Positions 16,344 through 25,065 of a DNA stretch of 64,000 bases are shown in pieces. Position 1 is the stretch's first letter, and every line of letters starts with the position of its first letter. Where the stretch lies: NCBI GenBank assembly GCA_902806085.1, contig CADCVH010000053.1, positions 115,043 to 179,042 on the forward strand. The letters run 5' to 3'. A program made the translations under genes and the position numbers. The notes under the pieces were generated by a model. It had not been told where the DNA came from. It saw nothing but the letters and a program-made list of their open reading frames with translations, and did no database searches. Source of the stretch: an uncultured Rubrobacteraceae bacterium (GTDB lineage Bacteria; Actinomycetota; Rubrobacteria; Rubrobacterales; Rubrobacteraceae).

Positions 16344-17495
16344 TTGACAGACACCATACAGGAGGTCCAGAGGACCTCGTTCGCGGCCATGCCGATATCC
16401 GAGAAGGTCCAGAGGGCCGTCGCCGACCAGGGCTGGGAGACCCCGACCCCCATACAGGCGCTGGCGTTGCCCGAGCTTCTTGACGGCGAGGACGTCGTAG
16501 GCCTCGCCCAGACCGGCAGCGGCAAGACCGCCGCCTTCGCCATACCCCTGATCGAGTCCCTAGACGCGAAGCCGCGTGGGGTGCAGGCGCTCGTGCTCGT
16601 GCCGACGCGCGAGCTCGCGGCGCAGGCCGCGACGGAGATCTCCAGCCTCTCCAAGTACAACCCGGTCCGCCCGGTCGTGCTGTGCGGGGGCGTCGGCATC
16701 GGGCCCCAGATCAAAGCCCTCAGGAACCGCTCCACCTCCGTGGTCGTGGGCACGCCCGGGCGCATCCTCGACCACCTCCAGCGGGGCACGCTTCACCTGA
16801 ACGCGGTGCGCTACCTCGTGCTAGACGAGGCTGACCGGATGCTCGACATGGGCTTCGCCCCCGACGTCGGGCGCATCCTCTCCCACACCCCCGAGAAGGA
16901 GAGGCAGACCGCCCTCTTCTCGGCGACGATGCCGGGGGAGATCCGGGGCATGGTCAAGCGCCACATGCGCTCGCCGCGCTACCTGACCGTAAAGTCCGAG
17001 GCCCCCACGGTGGACACCGTCGAGCAGGTCTACTACCGCATGGACGGCAGGGACAAGACCCGCGCCCTGCGCGCCCTCATCGACGCGGAGAAGGACCCCG
17101 TGACGATAGTTTTCCGCCGCACCAAGCACGGCGCCACCAAGCTGCACCGCCAGCTGGAGAAGAGCGGCTACAAGGTTGCCCTCCTGCACGGCGGCAAGTC
17201 GCAGTCGCAGCGCACCAAGACGCTCGAAGGCTTCTCCAGGGGCCGGACGAGCATCCTCGTGGCGACCAACGTCGCCTCGCGCGGGCTCGACATCCCGAAC
17301 GTCTCGCACGTCTTCAACTACGACCTCCCCGAGGACACCGAGACCTACGTCCACCGCATCGGCCGCACCGCGCGCGCCGGCAAGGAGGGCGTGGCGGTCA
17401 CGCTCGTGGGCGAGGCCGAGGTCAGGGACTTCGAGAAGATCCGGCGCTCCCTACCCGTCGAGGTCCGCCAGAGCCGGCTGCCCCGCTCCGCCTGA
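16344..17495 (+). CDS. DEAD-box ATP-dependent RNA helicase
   Basis: 383 residues, a minimal RhlE-like helicase with almost no C-terminal extension. Motifs in order: the Q motif ending TPTPIQALALP, Walker A AQTGSGKT (55-62), PTRELA, TPGRILD, LDEADRMLD, FSATMP, then domain 2 with IVFRRTK, ATNVASRGLDIP and HRIGRTARAG. It unwinds RNA duplexes in ribosome assembly or mRNA turnover, commonly in cold adaptation. The TTG at 16344 follows a purine-rich GAGAGAGAGGAA sequence. The leader contains a terminator-like hairpin, suggesting RNA-based control. Confidence 0.93.
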   Translation: MTDTIQEVQRTSFAAMPISEKVQRAVADQGWETPTPIQALALPELLDGEDVVGLAQTGSGKTAAFAIPLIESLDAKPRGVQALVLVPTRELAAQAATEISSLSKYNPVRPVVLCGGVGIGPQIKALRNRSTSVVVGTPGRILDHLQRGTLHLNAVRYLVLDEADRMLDMGFAPDVGRILSHTPEKERQTALFSATMPGEIRGMVKRHMRSPRYLTVKSEAPTVDTVEQVYYRMDGRDKTRALRALIDAEKDPVTIVFRRTKHGATKLHRQLEKSGYKVALLHGGKSQSQRTKTLEGFSRGRTSILVATNVASRGLDIPNVSHVFNYDLPEDTETYVHRIGRTARAGKEGVAVTLVGEAEVRDFEKIRRSLPVEVRQSRLPRSA

Positions 17496-17509
17496 GCGAT
17501 GGCATAAGA

Positions 17510-17547
17510 GGGACCCGTAGACCTCTCCGGAGAGGTCTACGGGTCCC
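17510..17547. terminator. Perfect 38-bp palindrome between helicase and cupin genes
   Basis: The sequence 17510-17528 is the exact reverse complement of 17529-17547, giving a 19-bp stem with practically no loop. It lies between convergent genes and includes the last codons and stop of the cupin gene, so it doubles as coding sequence. It probably terminates transcription in both directions. Confidence 0.7.
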
Positions 17548-18064
17548 AGCGCCGGAGTAGCGGACCCTCCTCACCAGTGAGGGGATCGGTCTCCGGCAGC
17601 GGCACGCCGCGGATGTTCTCCAGCACCCCCGGCCGCTCGCCCTCTTCGCCGGTTCTCAGGTCGTAGTTCTCCTGCCCGCGCGGGTAGGCGCCGACAACCG
17701 AGAAACCCCGGCTAGAGCCTTCGTTACAGTGCCCCACGCCCGCCGGGATGACCACCACGTCGCCCGCAGCGACCTCGGCCGTCTCCCCTCCGGGACCGCC
17801 GAAGGTGATGCGCGCCTCGCCGCCGACCACGCACAGGACCTCGTGGGAGGTCGAGTGGTAGTGGTGGTAAGAGAAAACGCCGCCTACCCAGGCGCCGCCC
17901 CAACCGTTCTGCGCCAGCAACTCCTTGCATCGCGAGGGATCTTGCCCGCCTTCCGGGAGCGCCCGCGGGTAGATGAGCAGCGGCAACGTCGGGTTGTTGG
18001 GTATGCTGCCGTCGTCCTCGAAGCGGTACTCTCGAACTTCTACTTGCCGCGTCGAATCTTTCAT
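17537..18064 (-). CDS. Cupin-domain protein
   Basis: 175 residues with one cupin barrel. The metal-ligand motifs are YHHYHSTSHEVLCVVGG (His/His/Glu) and the later PAGVGHCN histidine. An N-terminal strand LLIYPRAL and a C-terminal tail flank the barrel. This resembles the uncharacterised YjlB-like cupins; the function is unknown. The ATG at 18064 has AAAGGGGAG about ten bases upstream, and earlier in-frame codons are not cupin-like. The final residues RRWDP are encoded inside the 38-bp palindrome. Confidence 0.85.
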   Translation of the reverse strand: MKDSTRQVEVREYRFEDDGSIPNNPTLPLLIYPRALPEGGQDPSRCKELLAQNGWGGAWVGGVFSYHHYHSTSHEVLCVVGGEARITFGGPGGETAEVAAGDVVVIPAGVGHCNEGSSRGFSVVGAYPRGQENYDLRTGEEGERPGVLENIRGVPLPETDPLTGEEGPLLRRWDP

Positions 18065-18232
18065 CCGGCCGGTGCTCCCCTTTCGCCCTCGGGGCTTACA
18101 GGCAACTATCATAGACGCCGGATCTTTGCGGTGCCATCTGCGGATCAGATAGACAGACCGGCTACCAAACTCAGCCTGCTGCCCCAGGCTTGCTAGAAAA
18201 CCCGCGGACACATTGACACATTGGAGGTTGTA

Positions 18233-18637
18233 GTGGCGAGGGTCAGGTTATCCGTGGACGTGGAGCCGGAGTTGAGGCGTCGGGTGAGGATGGCCGCGGC
18301 CAGCAGGGACCAGTCGGTCAAGGAGTGGCTGGAGGGTGTGCTCGAACGGGGGCTCAGGCGCACGAACGAAGACCTCGCGTGGATGGAGGGGGATTTCTCG
18401 CGTTTGGGGGAGTTCGAGCCCTACGAGTGGGCCGAGGGCGAGTTGGAGGACGAGGCGCCGGTAAGGTACGAGCCGGGATCGGGCCTGCGGGTAACGAAGC
18501 CGGGCGGCGAAAGGGTGCGCGGCTACCGGGGAACCCTCGACGCCGCGCAGTACCGCCCCGTACGCGAGGGGCTGCTCCGGATGATGTTCCACGATGGAGA
18601 GAACGTGCCGGCACAGACCGGGGGGCCGTCGGTATGA
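18233..18637 (+). CDS. Ribbon-helix-helix-like DNA-binding protein
   Basis: 134 residues. The first 45 (RVRLSVDVEPELRRRVRMAA then SVKEWLEGVLERGL) fit a ribbon-helix-helix fold as in CopG/Arc-type repressors and antitoxins. The remainder is acidic, then Gly/Arg-rich, without a known domain. The GTG at 18233 has GGAGG five bases upstream; an in-frame TTG at 18221 lacks a site. No toxin-like partner is adjacent: the next gene, DnaE2, is convergent. It could be an orphan antitoxin or a local repressor. Confidence 0.65.
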   Translation: MARVRLSVDVEPELRRRVRMAAASRDQSVKEWLEGVLERGLRRTNEDLAWMEGDFSRLGEFEPYEWAEGELEDEAPVRYEPGSGLRVTKPGGERVRGYRGTLDAAQYRPVREGLLRMMFHDGENVPAQTGGPSV

Positions 18638-18654
18638 GCGGGCCGCCATGCGGG

Positions 18655-21600
18655 CTAGCTGGCCCTCCTGCCGCGCCTCCCCGCCCGCAGGAAGGCTCCC
18701 GGGGAGGGCCTGACCCGCGGCGTCGGCACCGGGGCCCCCGCGAGCGCTTCGCGCAGGCTTCCCACACGGTCGACCAGGAAGGCGAAGCCCCTGGCGGCGG
18801 TCTGTTCTATCCGGCCCTCCAGGAGGAAGGCGCCCTCGCGGTGCAGCAGGTCGCCGCACCTCTGGTACGCCGAACGGAAGAGGGTCGCCTGCAAGAGGCC
18901 CCACTCGTCCTCGATCAGCAAGAAGTACACCCGGTGGCCGCTCTTGGTGGGCGGGCTCTGGAGGCATTCGATCAGGCCCGCGGCGCGGGCGCGGGCGCCG
19001 TGCGGGAGGTCCCTGATCTCCTCGCTCGAAACCACCCCCAGTTCCTCTAATGCCGCGCGGTAGGGGCGGAGGGGATGCCGGCGGACGTTGAGACCCAGGA
19101 CCTCCCACTCCATCCTCTCCAGCGCCGTGTCCGCGAGGGGCAGGTGCCGGACCCCTCTCCTCTCGCGCGAGATCCACCAGCTCGCCGGGTGCTCCAAAGG
19201 TATCTCCGGTTGCCCCGCGCTTCGCCTCTTTTTTGGCAAGGACCTGGCCTCTTCCAGCAGCCTCGACCTGTTGTCTCCACCCGGCAGGCCGTCAAGGAAC
19301 CCGCCCTTGACCAGGTTCTCCAACGAGTCTCTCTCGACGGCGGTCCGCCCGTACAGGTCGGCGACGGAGACGAATGGCCTCTCGCGCCGCTCGGCCTCTA
19401 TGGACGAGATGGCCCTCTCGGAGAGGCCCTTGCAGTAGCGGAGGCCTACGCGGAGCGCGGGACCGGCGGGGGTGTCCTCCACGGCGAAGTCTCCTTCCGA
19501 GACGTTGGCGTCCGGCGGGAGCGCCCCGAGCCCGATCCTCCTCGCCTCGTTCAGAAGCAGCCTGGGGCTGTAGAAGCCCATGGGTTGCGAATCGAGGAGG
19601 GCGGCGAAGAACTCGGCCGGGTAATGGCGCCTCATGTACGCGCTGGCGTAGGAGAGCTCGGCGAAGGAGGCGGCGTGCGCCGCGGAGAAGCCGTAGACGG
19701 AGAAGCCCTCCATCCAAGAGAAGACCTCGCTCGCTTTCGCGGTGGAGACGCCGTTCTTGCCGGCGCGGCCGAGGAACTCGCGGCGCAGGCCGTTCATCGC
19801 GTTCGGCCCGCGGTCCTTGGTCATGGCGCGGCGGAGCAGGTCCCCCTCGCTGAGGGAGAAGCCCGCCACGGCGTTCGCCACGGCGAGGACCTGCTCCTGG
19901 TAGACGAGGACGCCGTAGGTGCGGCGCAGCACCTCCTCTAGTTGCGGCAGGATGGCCTCGTGCGGTCCTTCGCCGTTCTTTCTCCGGACGAAAGGGGTTA
20001 TCAGGTCCCCCCTGACGGGGCCTGGCCTGAAGAGCGAGATCTGGGCCACCAGGTCCGTGAACTTCTCGGGCCGGAGCCGCCGGCTCAGGTGCATCTGCCC
20101 CGGCGACTCCAACTGGAACATACCGGCGTTTTTTCCTGTTCGGATCAGGCCGTAGGTCTCCCCATCCTCCGGCGGCAGGTCGTAAGGGTCCACCTTCCGG
20201 CCCGTCCTCCCCGTGGCGAGGACGCCGGCCCTGTGCAGCGCGGTGTGCATCCTCAGGCCCAGCAGGTCGAGCTTCGGGAGGCCGACCCGCTCCAGGTCGT
20301 CCTTGTCGTACTGGCACCTCAGTAACCCCTCCGTCCCCGAGGGCTCAAGCGGCACCAGCTCCGAGAGGTGGTGCTCCGCCGTCCCGAAGACCATGCCCCC
20401 GCTGTGCGTCCCCGCCTCCCGGATGCGCCCAACCAGGCCCGCCGAGAGCTCCAGGAGAAGCCGGTACTTCTCCGTGTCCTGCAGGGGGTGGCCGCGCATC
20501 GCCGGCTCCTTCAATGCCTCCTCCCACCCCGAAACTCCCACGTAGACCCGGTTACGGTCCGAGAAACGGGTAGGGACGTACCGGCTGAGCGCGTCTATCT
20601 CGCGTGGCGAATGCCCGAGCGCCCTGGCCGCCGCCCTTACCGCCCCCCGCAAGGACATGGTCTGGACCGTGGACGCCTCAGCAGCACCACTTTTTTGGTG
20701 GCGCCGGATCATCTCGAACCTGACCTCGTCCCGTCTTGCGGAACAGAAGTCCAGGTCTATGTCCGGCGGGTCCCCGCGCCCCTCGTGCATGAACCTCTCG
20801 AAGAGCAGCCCGTTGCCGAACGGCTCCGGCTGGGTCAGACCCAAACAGTAGGAGACCAGGCTGTTCGCGGCGCTCCCCCGCCCCGTCACCGGGATGCCCT
20901 TCTCCCTGGCAACCTTACGCGCCTCCCACGCCACCAGGAAGTACGGCGCGAACCCCCGATGGCCTATGCACCGGAGCTCCCTCCTGAGCCGCGCCGCCAC
21001 CTCCCCGAGCGTCGGGTCCTCACCACCCTTGCCGTAACGCCTCCTCGCCCCCGCGAACGCCATCCTCCTGAGCACCCCCCGCGCCGACGCCCCCATCGGG
21101 ACCCTGGCGACGGGCACGTGTACCCGTCCCGACAGGTCCACCGTCCCGGCGCACCGCTCCGCCACCGCCACGACGTTAGCCAGGGCCCCCGGATGGCCCG
21201 CGAAGAGCCGGCGCATCTGGTCCGGAGACTTCAAGTACAGCTGGTCTGTGGGGCGGTACTCTGGACCCGGCAACGGAGACAGGTGCGAGGCCGCCACGAG
21301 CACCTCGTGCAGGCGGTGGTCCCCCGGCTTGAGGTACGCTGCCTCGTTCGTCGCCAGCGTCGGCAGGCCCCGATCCTTCGCGAAAGCCGCGACCTTGGCG
21401 AGCCTCCTGCGGCTGCCGGCCGTCCCGTCGTCCGTGAGCTCGACGAAGAGCCCGTCCCGCCCGAACGCCTCCCGTAGGAGGCCCGTGACCTCCCTTGCCC
21501 GGACGCCGCGTTCGGAGAGGACGAGCCGGGGTACGAGCCCGAACGGCGTCGCACCAGTCAGGCAGACGAGCCCTTCGGCGTGGTCCAGCAGGGTCGCTAG

Positions 21601-21930
21601 CGGGCACGAGGGGCGGCGCCGATCCCCGGAGGCGCACCTGTACGCCGTGACGAGCCGGCAGAGCGAGCGGTAACCCCCCGTCCCCTCCGCCAGCAGGACG
21701 AGGTGCCCGCCCCCCTCCACGGATACCTCCACCCCGACCACCGGAGAGACGCCGGACCCGACGGCGGCCTCCAGAAAACGGGGGATACCGTACAACCCGT
21801 CGCGGTCCGTGAGCGCGAGGGGGCGCATACCCGCGTCCGCCGCCCCCCGAACCAGCTCTTCCGGCGTTGCCGTCCCGTACCCGTAGGAGAACCCGCTCCT
21901 GGCGTGGAGGTGGACGAACGGGGCGCTCAA
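18655..21930 (-). CDS. dnaE2: Error-prone DNA polymerase III alpha subunit
   Basis: 1091 residues. An N-terminal PHP domain (FVHLHARSGFSYGYGTATPEEL, ALTDRDGLYGIPRF) is followed by the polymerase core with PDIDLDF catalytic aspartates, a GRGSAANSLVSYCLG segment, helix-hairpin-helix motifs and an OB-fold near the C-terminus. The length and PHP pattern fit DnaE2/ImuC, used in translesion synthesis after damage, rather than the replicative DnaE1. TTG 21930 overlaps the upstream stop (TTGA); an in-frame GTG at 21954 is the alternative. No ImuB or ImuA gene is adjacent. LexA is divergent two genes away, consistent with SOS control. Confidence 0.9.
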   Translation of the reverse strand: MSAPFVHLHARSGFSYGYGTATPEELVRGAADAGMRPLALTDRDGLYGIPRFLEAAVGSGVSPVVGVEVSVEGGGHLVLLAEGTGGYRSLCRLVTAYRCASGDRRRPSCPLATLLDHAEGLVCLTGATPFGLVPRLVLSERGVRAREVTGLLREAFGRDGLFVELTDDGTAGSRRRLAKVAAFAKDRGLPTLATNEAAYLKPGDHRLHEVLVAASHLSPLPGPEYRPTDQLYLKSPDQMRRLFAGHPGALANVVAVAERCAGTVDLSGRVHVPVARVPMGASARGVLRRMAFAGARRRYGKGGEDPTLGEVAARLRRELRCIGHRGFAPYFLVAWEARKVAREKGIPVTGRGSAANSLVSYCLGLTQPEPFGNGLLFERFMHEGRGDPPDIDLDFCSARRDEVRFEMIRRHQKSGAAEASTVQTMSLRGAVRAAARALGHSPREIDALSRYVPTRFSDRNRVYVGVSGWEEALKEPAMRGHPLQDTEKYRLLLELSAGLVGRIREAGTHSGGMVFGTAEHHLSELVPLEPSGTEGLLRCQYDKDDLERVGLPKLDLLGLRMHTALHRAGVLATGRTGRKVDPYDLPPEDGETYGLIRTGKNAGMFQLESPGQMHLSRRLRPEKFTDLVAQISLFRPGPVRGDLITPFVRRKNGEGPHEAILPQLEEVLRRTYGVLVYQEQVLAVANAVAGFSLSEGDLLRRAMTKDRGPNAMNGLRREFLGRAGKNGVSTAKASEVFSWMEGFSVYGFSAAHAASFAELSYASAYMRRHYPAEFFAALLDSQPMGFYSPRLLLNEARRIGLGALPPDANVSEGDFAVEDTPAGPALRVGLRYCKGLSERAISSIEAERRERPFVSVADLYGRTAVERDSLENLVKGGFLDGLPGGDNRSRLLEEARSLPKKRRSAGQPEIPLEHPASWWISRERRGVRHLPLADTALERMEWEVLGLNVRRHPLRPYRAALEELGVVSSEEIRDLPHGARARAAGLIECLQSPPTKSGHRVYFLLIEDEWGLLQATLFRSAYQRCGDLLHREGAFLLEGRIEQTAARGFAFLVDRVGSLREALAGAPVPTPRVRPSPGAFLRAGRRGRRAS

Positions 21931-22367
21931 TCCAAGACCCCGACGAGAAACCACTCCCCGGACCGCTCCCGTGCCAGGTCCGCCACCGTCCCGCCCGAGA
22001 GGAGCACCCTGACGGTGACCTCGTCCGTCGTCCGATCCTCATCCCACCACCACCCGACCTCCCGCCAGCGGGCGAGGGTCTCCACCACCCACGCCTTCCG
22101 GGCCCGCTTCCGGCCCGAGCCCCGCGCGACCCACACGCGACCACCGGCGGAACCGTCCTCCCCGACCTCGACGGGCTCCCGCCGCGCGCGGACGGCCCGC
22201 CCACCGCGTCCTCCGGGTCTCGCCAGGTCGGACGCCCGCGAGAGCCACGGCGCCGCCAGGAGGTGATCCGCCACCGCCCGCCTCGACTCCCGGGTGGGGA
22301 ACAGCGGCTCCTCGAAATCCTCCGGCCTCGGCGGGTAGCCGTGTATCTCGGCGACGCTCGTCTCCAC
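21927..22367 (-). CDS. DUF6504-like protein, partner of DnaE2
   Basis: 146 residues. The N-terminus (VAEIHGYPPRPEDFEEP) is not recognised. The C-terminal 55 residues (VVETLARWREVGWWWDEDRT then VRVLLSGGTVADLARERSGE) resemble the small DUF6504 domain commonly found beside or fused to translesion polymerase genes. GTG 22367 is chosen because GGAGGGAGGA lies just upstream. The stop overlaps the DnaE2 start, so the products are made together and may act together at damaged DNA. This role is inferred from context. Confidence 0.65.
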   Translation of the reverse strand: METSVAEIHGYPPRPEDFEEPLFPTRESRRAVADHLLAAPWLSRASDLARPGGRGGRAVRARREPVEVGEDGSAGGRVWVARGSGRKRARKAWVVETLARWREVGWWWDEDRTTDEVTVRVLLSGGTVADLARERSGEWFLVGVLD

Positions 22368-22559
22368 GAGTCCTCCCTCCAAAAAAGGCGCCCGCGGCCG
22401 CAAGGAGGGTGGGGAGGACCCTTCCCGCCCGGTATAATCCGGGCGAAGGGCGTCCTCGCCTCCTCAATCCCCCGAAGACCGCTACTGGTTGGTCGCCGTT
22501 CGGTCTCCGGGGCCCGGGGTGGGGGCGCTCTCCTCTATTTTCTCCTTTCTACGCTAACA

Positions 22560-22573
22560 CAAACTGCAGTTTG
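22560..22573. promoter_or_regulatory. Candidate LexA operator
   Basis: CAAACTGCAGTTTG is a perfect 14-bp palindrome of the form AAAC-N4-GTTT, close to the GAAC-N4-GTTC core of Gram-positive LexA boxes. It overlaps the -35 hexamer of a good promoter ahead of lexA. Confidence 0.55.
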
Positions 22574-22599
22574 CAGTCCAGGGCAAAACCCGCTAGAGT
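22571..22599 (+). promoter_or_regulatory. Candidate lexA promoter
   Basis: TTGCAG (22571-22576) and TAGAGT (22594-22599) are spaced by 17 bases. The -35 overlaps the right arm of the palindrome, the expected arrangement for autorepression. Confidence 0.5.
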
Positions 22600-22613
22600 G
22601 TCCGGGTGGCGCG

Positions 22614-23285
22614 ATGACGAAGGGAGCGGCCGTGGTCCCGGAGAATTGGGGGAAGAGGGTTGAGATGCTCCGGCATCTGGCCCGCATGAGCGCCGCCGGG
22701 AGGGGGGCGCCGACCGTGCGCGAGTTGGGCGAGGCGGTGGGCCTGCGGAGCTCCCAGACTGCCTACAAGCACCTCAAGAAGCTCGAAGAGGCGGGCTACG
22801 TCGAGCGGGGGGGCGGGTCGAGGCGGGCGCGGGGCGTCCGGCTCACGGAGCGGGGCTGGGAGGCGGCCGGGGGGATGCCGCTGCTGGGGCGCATCGCCGC
22901 CGGGCGGGGCCTCGAGGCCGTGGCGGTGGACGACGAGTCTTTCTACCTGCCCCCTGAGCTGCGTTTCTCGCGGTCTGGCAGGAGGCGCTACGCCCTGAGG
23001 ACCGTGGGGCAGAGCATGAGGGGGGCCGGGATCGAGGACGGGGACGTGCTCGTCGTGGAGGAGGACGAGGACCCGGCCGACGGCGAGGTCGTCGTGGCGC
23101 TCCTGCGGGGCGGCGAGGAGGTGACCGTGAAGAGGATCTTCCGCGAGAGGGGCGAAGCCGGGGAGTTCGTGCGGCTCAGGCCGGAGAACGGGGACCACGA
23201 GGACCTCGTCGTGCCCGCCGAGGAGGCGGAGGTGCAGGGGCGGGTGGTCTTCGTCGTGCACCCGCCGCGGGGGAGGCGTCGCTAG
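22614..23285 (+). CDS. lexA: LexA repressor, S24-type self-cleaving
   Basis: About 223 residues from ATG 22614. A winged helix-turn-helix covers residues 15-75 (TVRELGEAVGLRSSQTAYKH). The cleavage site is Ala96-Gly97 in GRIAAGRGL. The catalytic serine is Ser134 in VGQSM and the lysine Lys173 in VTVKRI, so the full auto-protease is present. It represses SOS genes until RecA filaments trigger cleavage. GTG 22632, preceded by AAGGGAG, is an equally plausible start and would remove six residues. The divergent leftward operon encodes DnaE2 and its partner. Confidence 0.93.
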   Translation: MTKGAAVVPENWGKRVEMLRHLARMSAAGRGAPTVRELGEAVGLRSSQTAYKHLKKLEEAGYVERGGGSRRARGVRLTERGWEAAGGMPLLGRIAAGRGLEAVAVDDESFYLPPELRFSRSGRRRYALRTVGQSMRGAGIEDGDVLVVEEDEDPADGEVVVALLRGGEEVTVKRIFRERGEAGEFVRLRPENGDHEDLVVPAEEAEVQGRVVFVVHPPRGRRR

Positions 23286-23429
23286 AGCGAGGGACGCGAA
23301 GCTCCCGCAAAGTGAGATAATAGACAAGCGCCGTATCTTCGGTGGGGTAGGCTTCGCGGTGTTGGTCTGCGCGGTTGGGGGCGTCTTTTTAGGGACGGTC
23401 CTTCCCGCAAAAGGGGCGTAGGAGGGGTT

Positions 23430-24995
23430 GTGGGAGGCATCGAAGATCGTGGCGGCGTTTTGGAAGGTGGGATCAGCCGGGCCCGTTTCCTGAAGCTGGC
23501 GGGGCTCGGGGCCGGGCTCTCGCTCTTCCCCGGCTCCCTGTTCTCCGCGGGCGCCGCCGGGGCGCAGGCCGCGGGGCCGGAGATCCTCGCCGACGGCAGG
23601 TATCCCATCGCGGCCTGGTGGCCGCCGCCCCCGGTGCCGAACACCAACCCGGACCCCGTCGCCGAGACGGCGAGGCGCTACGCGGAGCTCGCCGGGGCGA
23701 ACTTCAACGCCGCTATCGGCGGCAACGGCGTGAGCAACGACCGGGCCAACGGGCTCGCCCTAACTGCCTGCGAAGAGAACGGCGTGCGGCTCGTGCTCGC
23801 CGACGCCGAGCTCAGCAACGCCATCAAGGGCACCACGACCGCCGCCCAGGGCGTTCAGGCCGAGGGACAGGGAGAGCCGGAGGGCGTGCTGCAGGCCCTC
23901 ACCGAGCAGGACTCGCGCCAGGACCTCCAGGCGCAGGCCGCCGCGAACCGGGCGGCGATCACGCAGAGGCTCCAGGAGCTCTACTCGGGGTCCGAAGGAC
24001 GCCCCGGGTTCGGGCAACGCCGAGGCCTGGCCGGCATATTTGTCTACGACGAGCCGGGGAGGACCCTGTTCGCGGACCTCAAGTTCGCGAAGGAGGAGGT
24101 CGAGCGGGTGTTCGGCGGCGGCGAGCTGCCCTACGTGAACGTCTGGCCCTCCTACGCCTCCCCGAAGAACGCGCTTCAGTCCCCGTCGTATGCGGATTAC
24201 CTCAATTTCTACATGGACGAAACGCGCTATCCGGGCTCGGCGGTCGCCCCGCCGGTCCTCAGCTTCGACCACTACCCGCTGCTGCTAAACGGGCGGACCA
24301 CCGCGGACTTCTTCTACAACCACGCCGTGATCCGGCGCTTCGCGCTCCGGTTCGGCGTGCCCTCCTGGGGGTTCGTGCAGAGCATGGGGTTCGACGGGCG
24401 GGCCGTCGGGCTGGAGTGGCGCCGGACGCCGAACGAGGCGGACGTGTTCTGGCAGATCAACGTGGCGCTCGCCTACGGGGTGAAGGGCATCCAGTACTTC
24501 ACCTACTGGACCCCGCAGAACAACGAGGTGAAGTTCGGCAACGCCCTGATCTCGCGCGCGGGAGCCCGCACCCCGCTCTACGCCTACGCCGGGCGGGCCA
24601 ACGCCTACCTGCGCAAGGTAGGCGCGGTCCTGCTGCCCCTGAACTCCGCCTCCGTGACACACGCCAACGAGCCGACCCCGCCCCGCGGCGCGCTGCCCTT
24701 CAGGGGCAACCCTTACGTCAGGGCCGCAACCGGCAGCCCGGTCATCCTGAGCTTTTTCAACGACCCGGACGACCCGGCCGAACGCTACCTGCTCGTCGCG
24801 AACCGCGCGCCCAACAGGGCGGCGAAGGCGCGCCTGACCGTCTCCAACCTCGTCAAAAGCGTGGAATCTTTCGACCCCTCATCCGGGGAGACGGGCGCCT
24901 TTGCCCCGTTGACCCTCGGTGGCACCCCGCCCCAGTACCTCTACCCCGTGATGTCGCCGGGCCGGGCCCGCCTGTACCGCCTGCGCACCGCCTGA
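23430..24995 (+). CDS. Secreted TIM-barrel, glycosidase-like protein
   Basis: 521 residues. The N-terminus carries a Tat-like signal, SRARFLKLAGLGAG around residues 13-26, followed by a hydrophobic stretch and an Ala-rich cleavage region; the first arginine of the usual RR pair is followed by Ala, so Sec export is also possible. The mature part alternates strands and helices as in glycoside hydrolases: IFVYDEPG, LPYVNVWPSY, VLSFDHYPLL and YGVKGIQYFTYW carry acidic and aromatic residues typical of active sites. A C-terminal beta domain follows. I cannot assign a GH family or a substrate. GTG 23430 has AGGAGG four bases upstream. Confidence 0.65.
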   Translation: MGGIEDRGGVLEGGISRARFLKLAGLGAGLSLFPGSLFSAGAAGAQAAGPEILADGRYPIAAWWPPPPVPNTNPDPVAETARRYAELAGANFNAAIGGNGVSNDRANGLALTACEENGVRLVLADAELSNAIKGTTTAAQGVQAEGQGEPEGVLQALTEQDSRQDLQAQAAANRAAITQRLQELYSGSEGRPGFGQRRGLAGIFVYDEPGRTLFADLKFAKEEVERVFGGGELPYVNVWPSYASPKNALQSPSYADYLNFYMDETRYPGSAVAPPVLSFDHYPLLLNGRTTADFFYNHAVIRRFALRFGVPSWGFVQSMGFDGRAVGLEWRRTPNEADVFWQINVALAYGVKGIQYFTYWTPQNNEVKFGNALISRAGARTPLYAYAGRANAYLRKVGAVLLPLNSASVTHANEPTPPRGALPFRGNPYVRAATGSPVILSFFNDPDDPAERYLLVANRAPNRAAKARLTVSNLVKSVESFDPSSGETGAFAPLTLGGTPPQYLYPVMSPGRARLYRLRTA

Positions 24996-25004
24996 AAACC
25001 ACGG

Positions 25005-25052
25005 CCGGGTCCGAAGCCGGGTCCGAAGCCGGGTCCGAAGCCGGGTCCGAAC
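25005..25052. repeat. Four tandem 12-bp repeats
   Basis: CCGGGTCCGAAG occurs four times head to tail (the last copy ends in C) between two convergent genes, directly after the glycosidase-like gene. It is likely replication slippage or part of a termination region. Confidence 0.85.
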
Positions 25053-25065
25053 CGTCGCCCCGGCC

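Noticed and set aside
18213..18218. TTGACA as a -35 box for the ribbon-helix-helix gene
   Set aside because: It lies only about 20 bases before the start codon and overlaps the leader, leaving no room for a -10 and ribosome site.
23317..23409. Short hydrophobic frame (about 30 residues, VGFAVLVCAVGGVFLG) between lexA and the glycosidase-like gene
   Set aside because: It would make a single membrane helix, but no ATG, GTG or TTG is in frame and no ribosome site is present.
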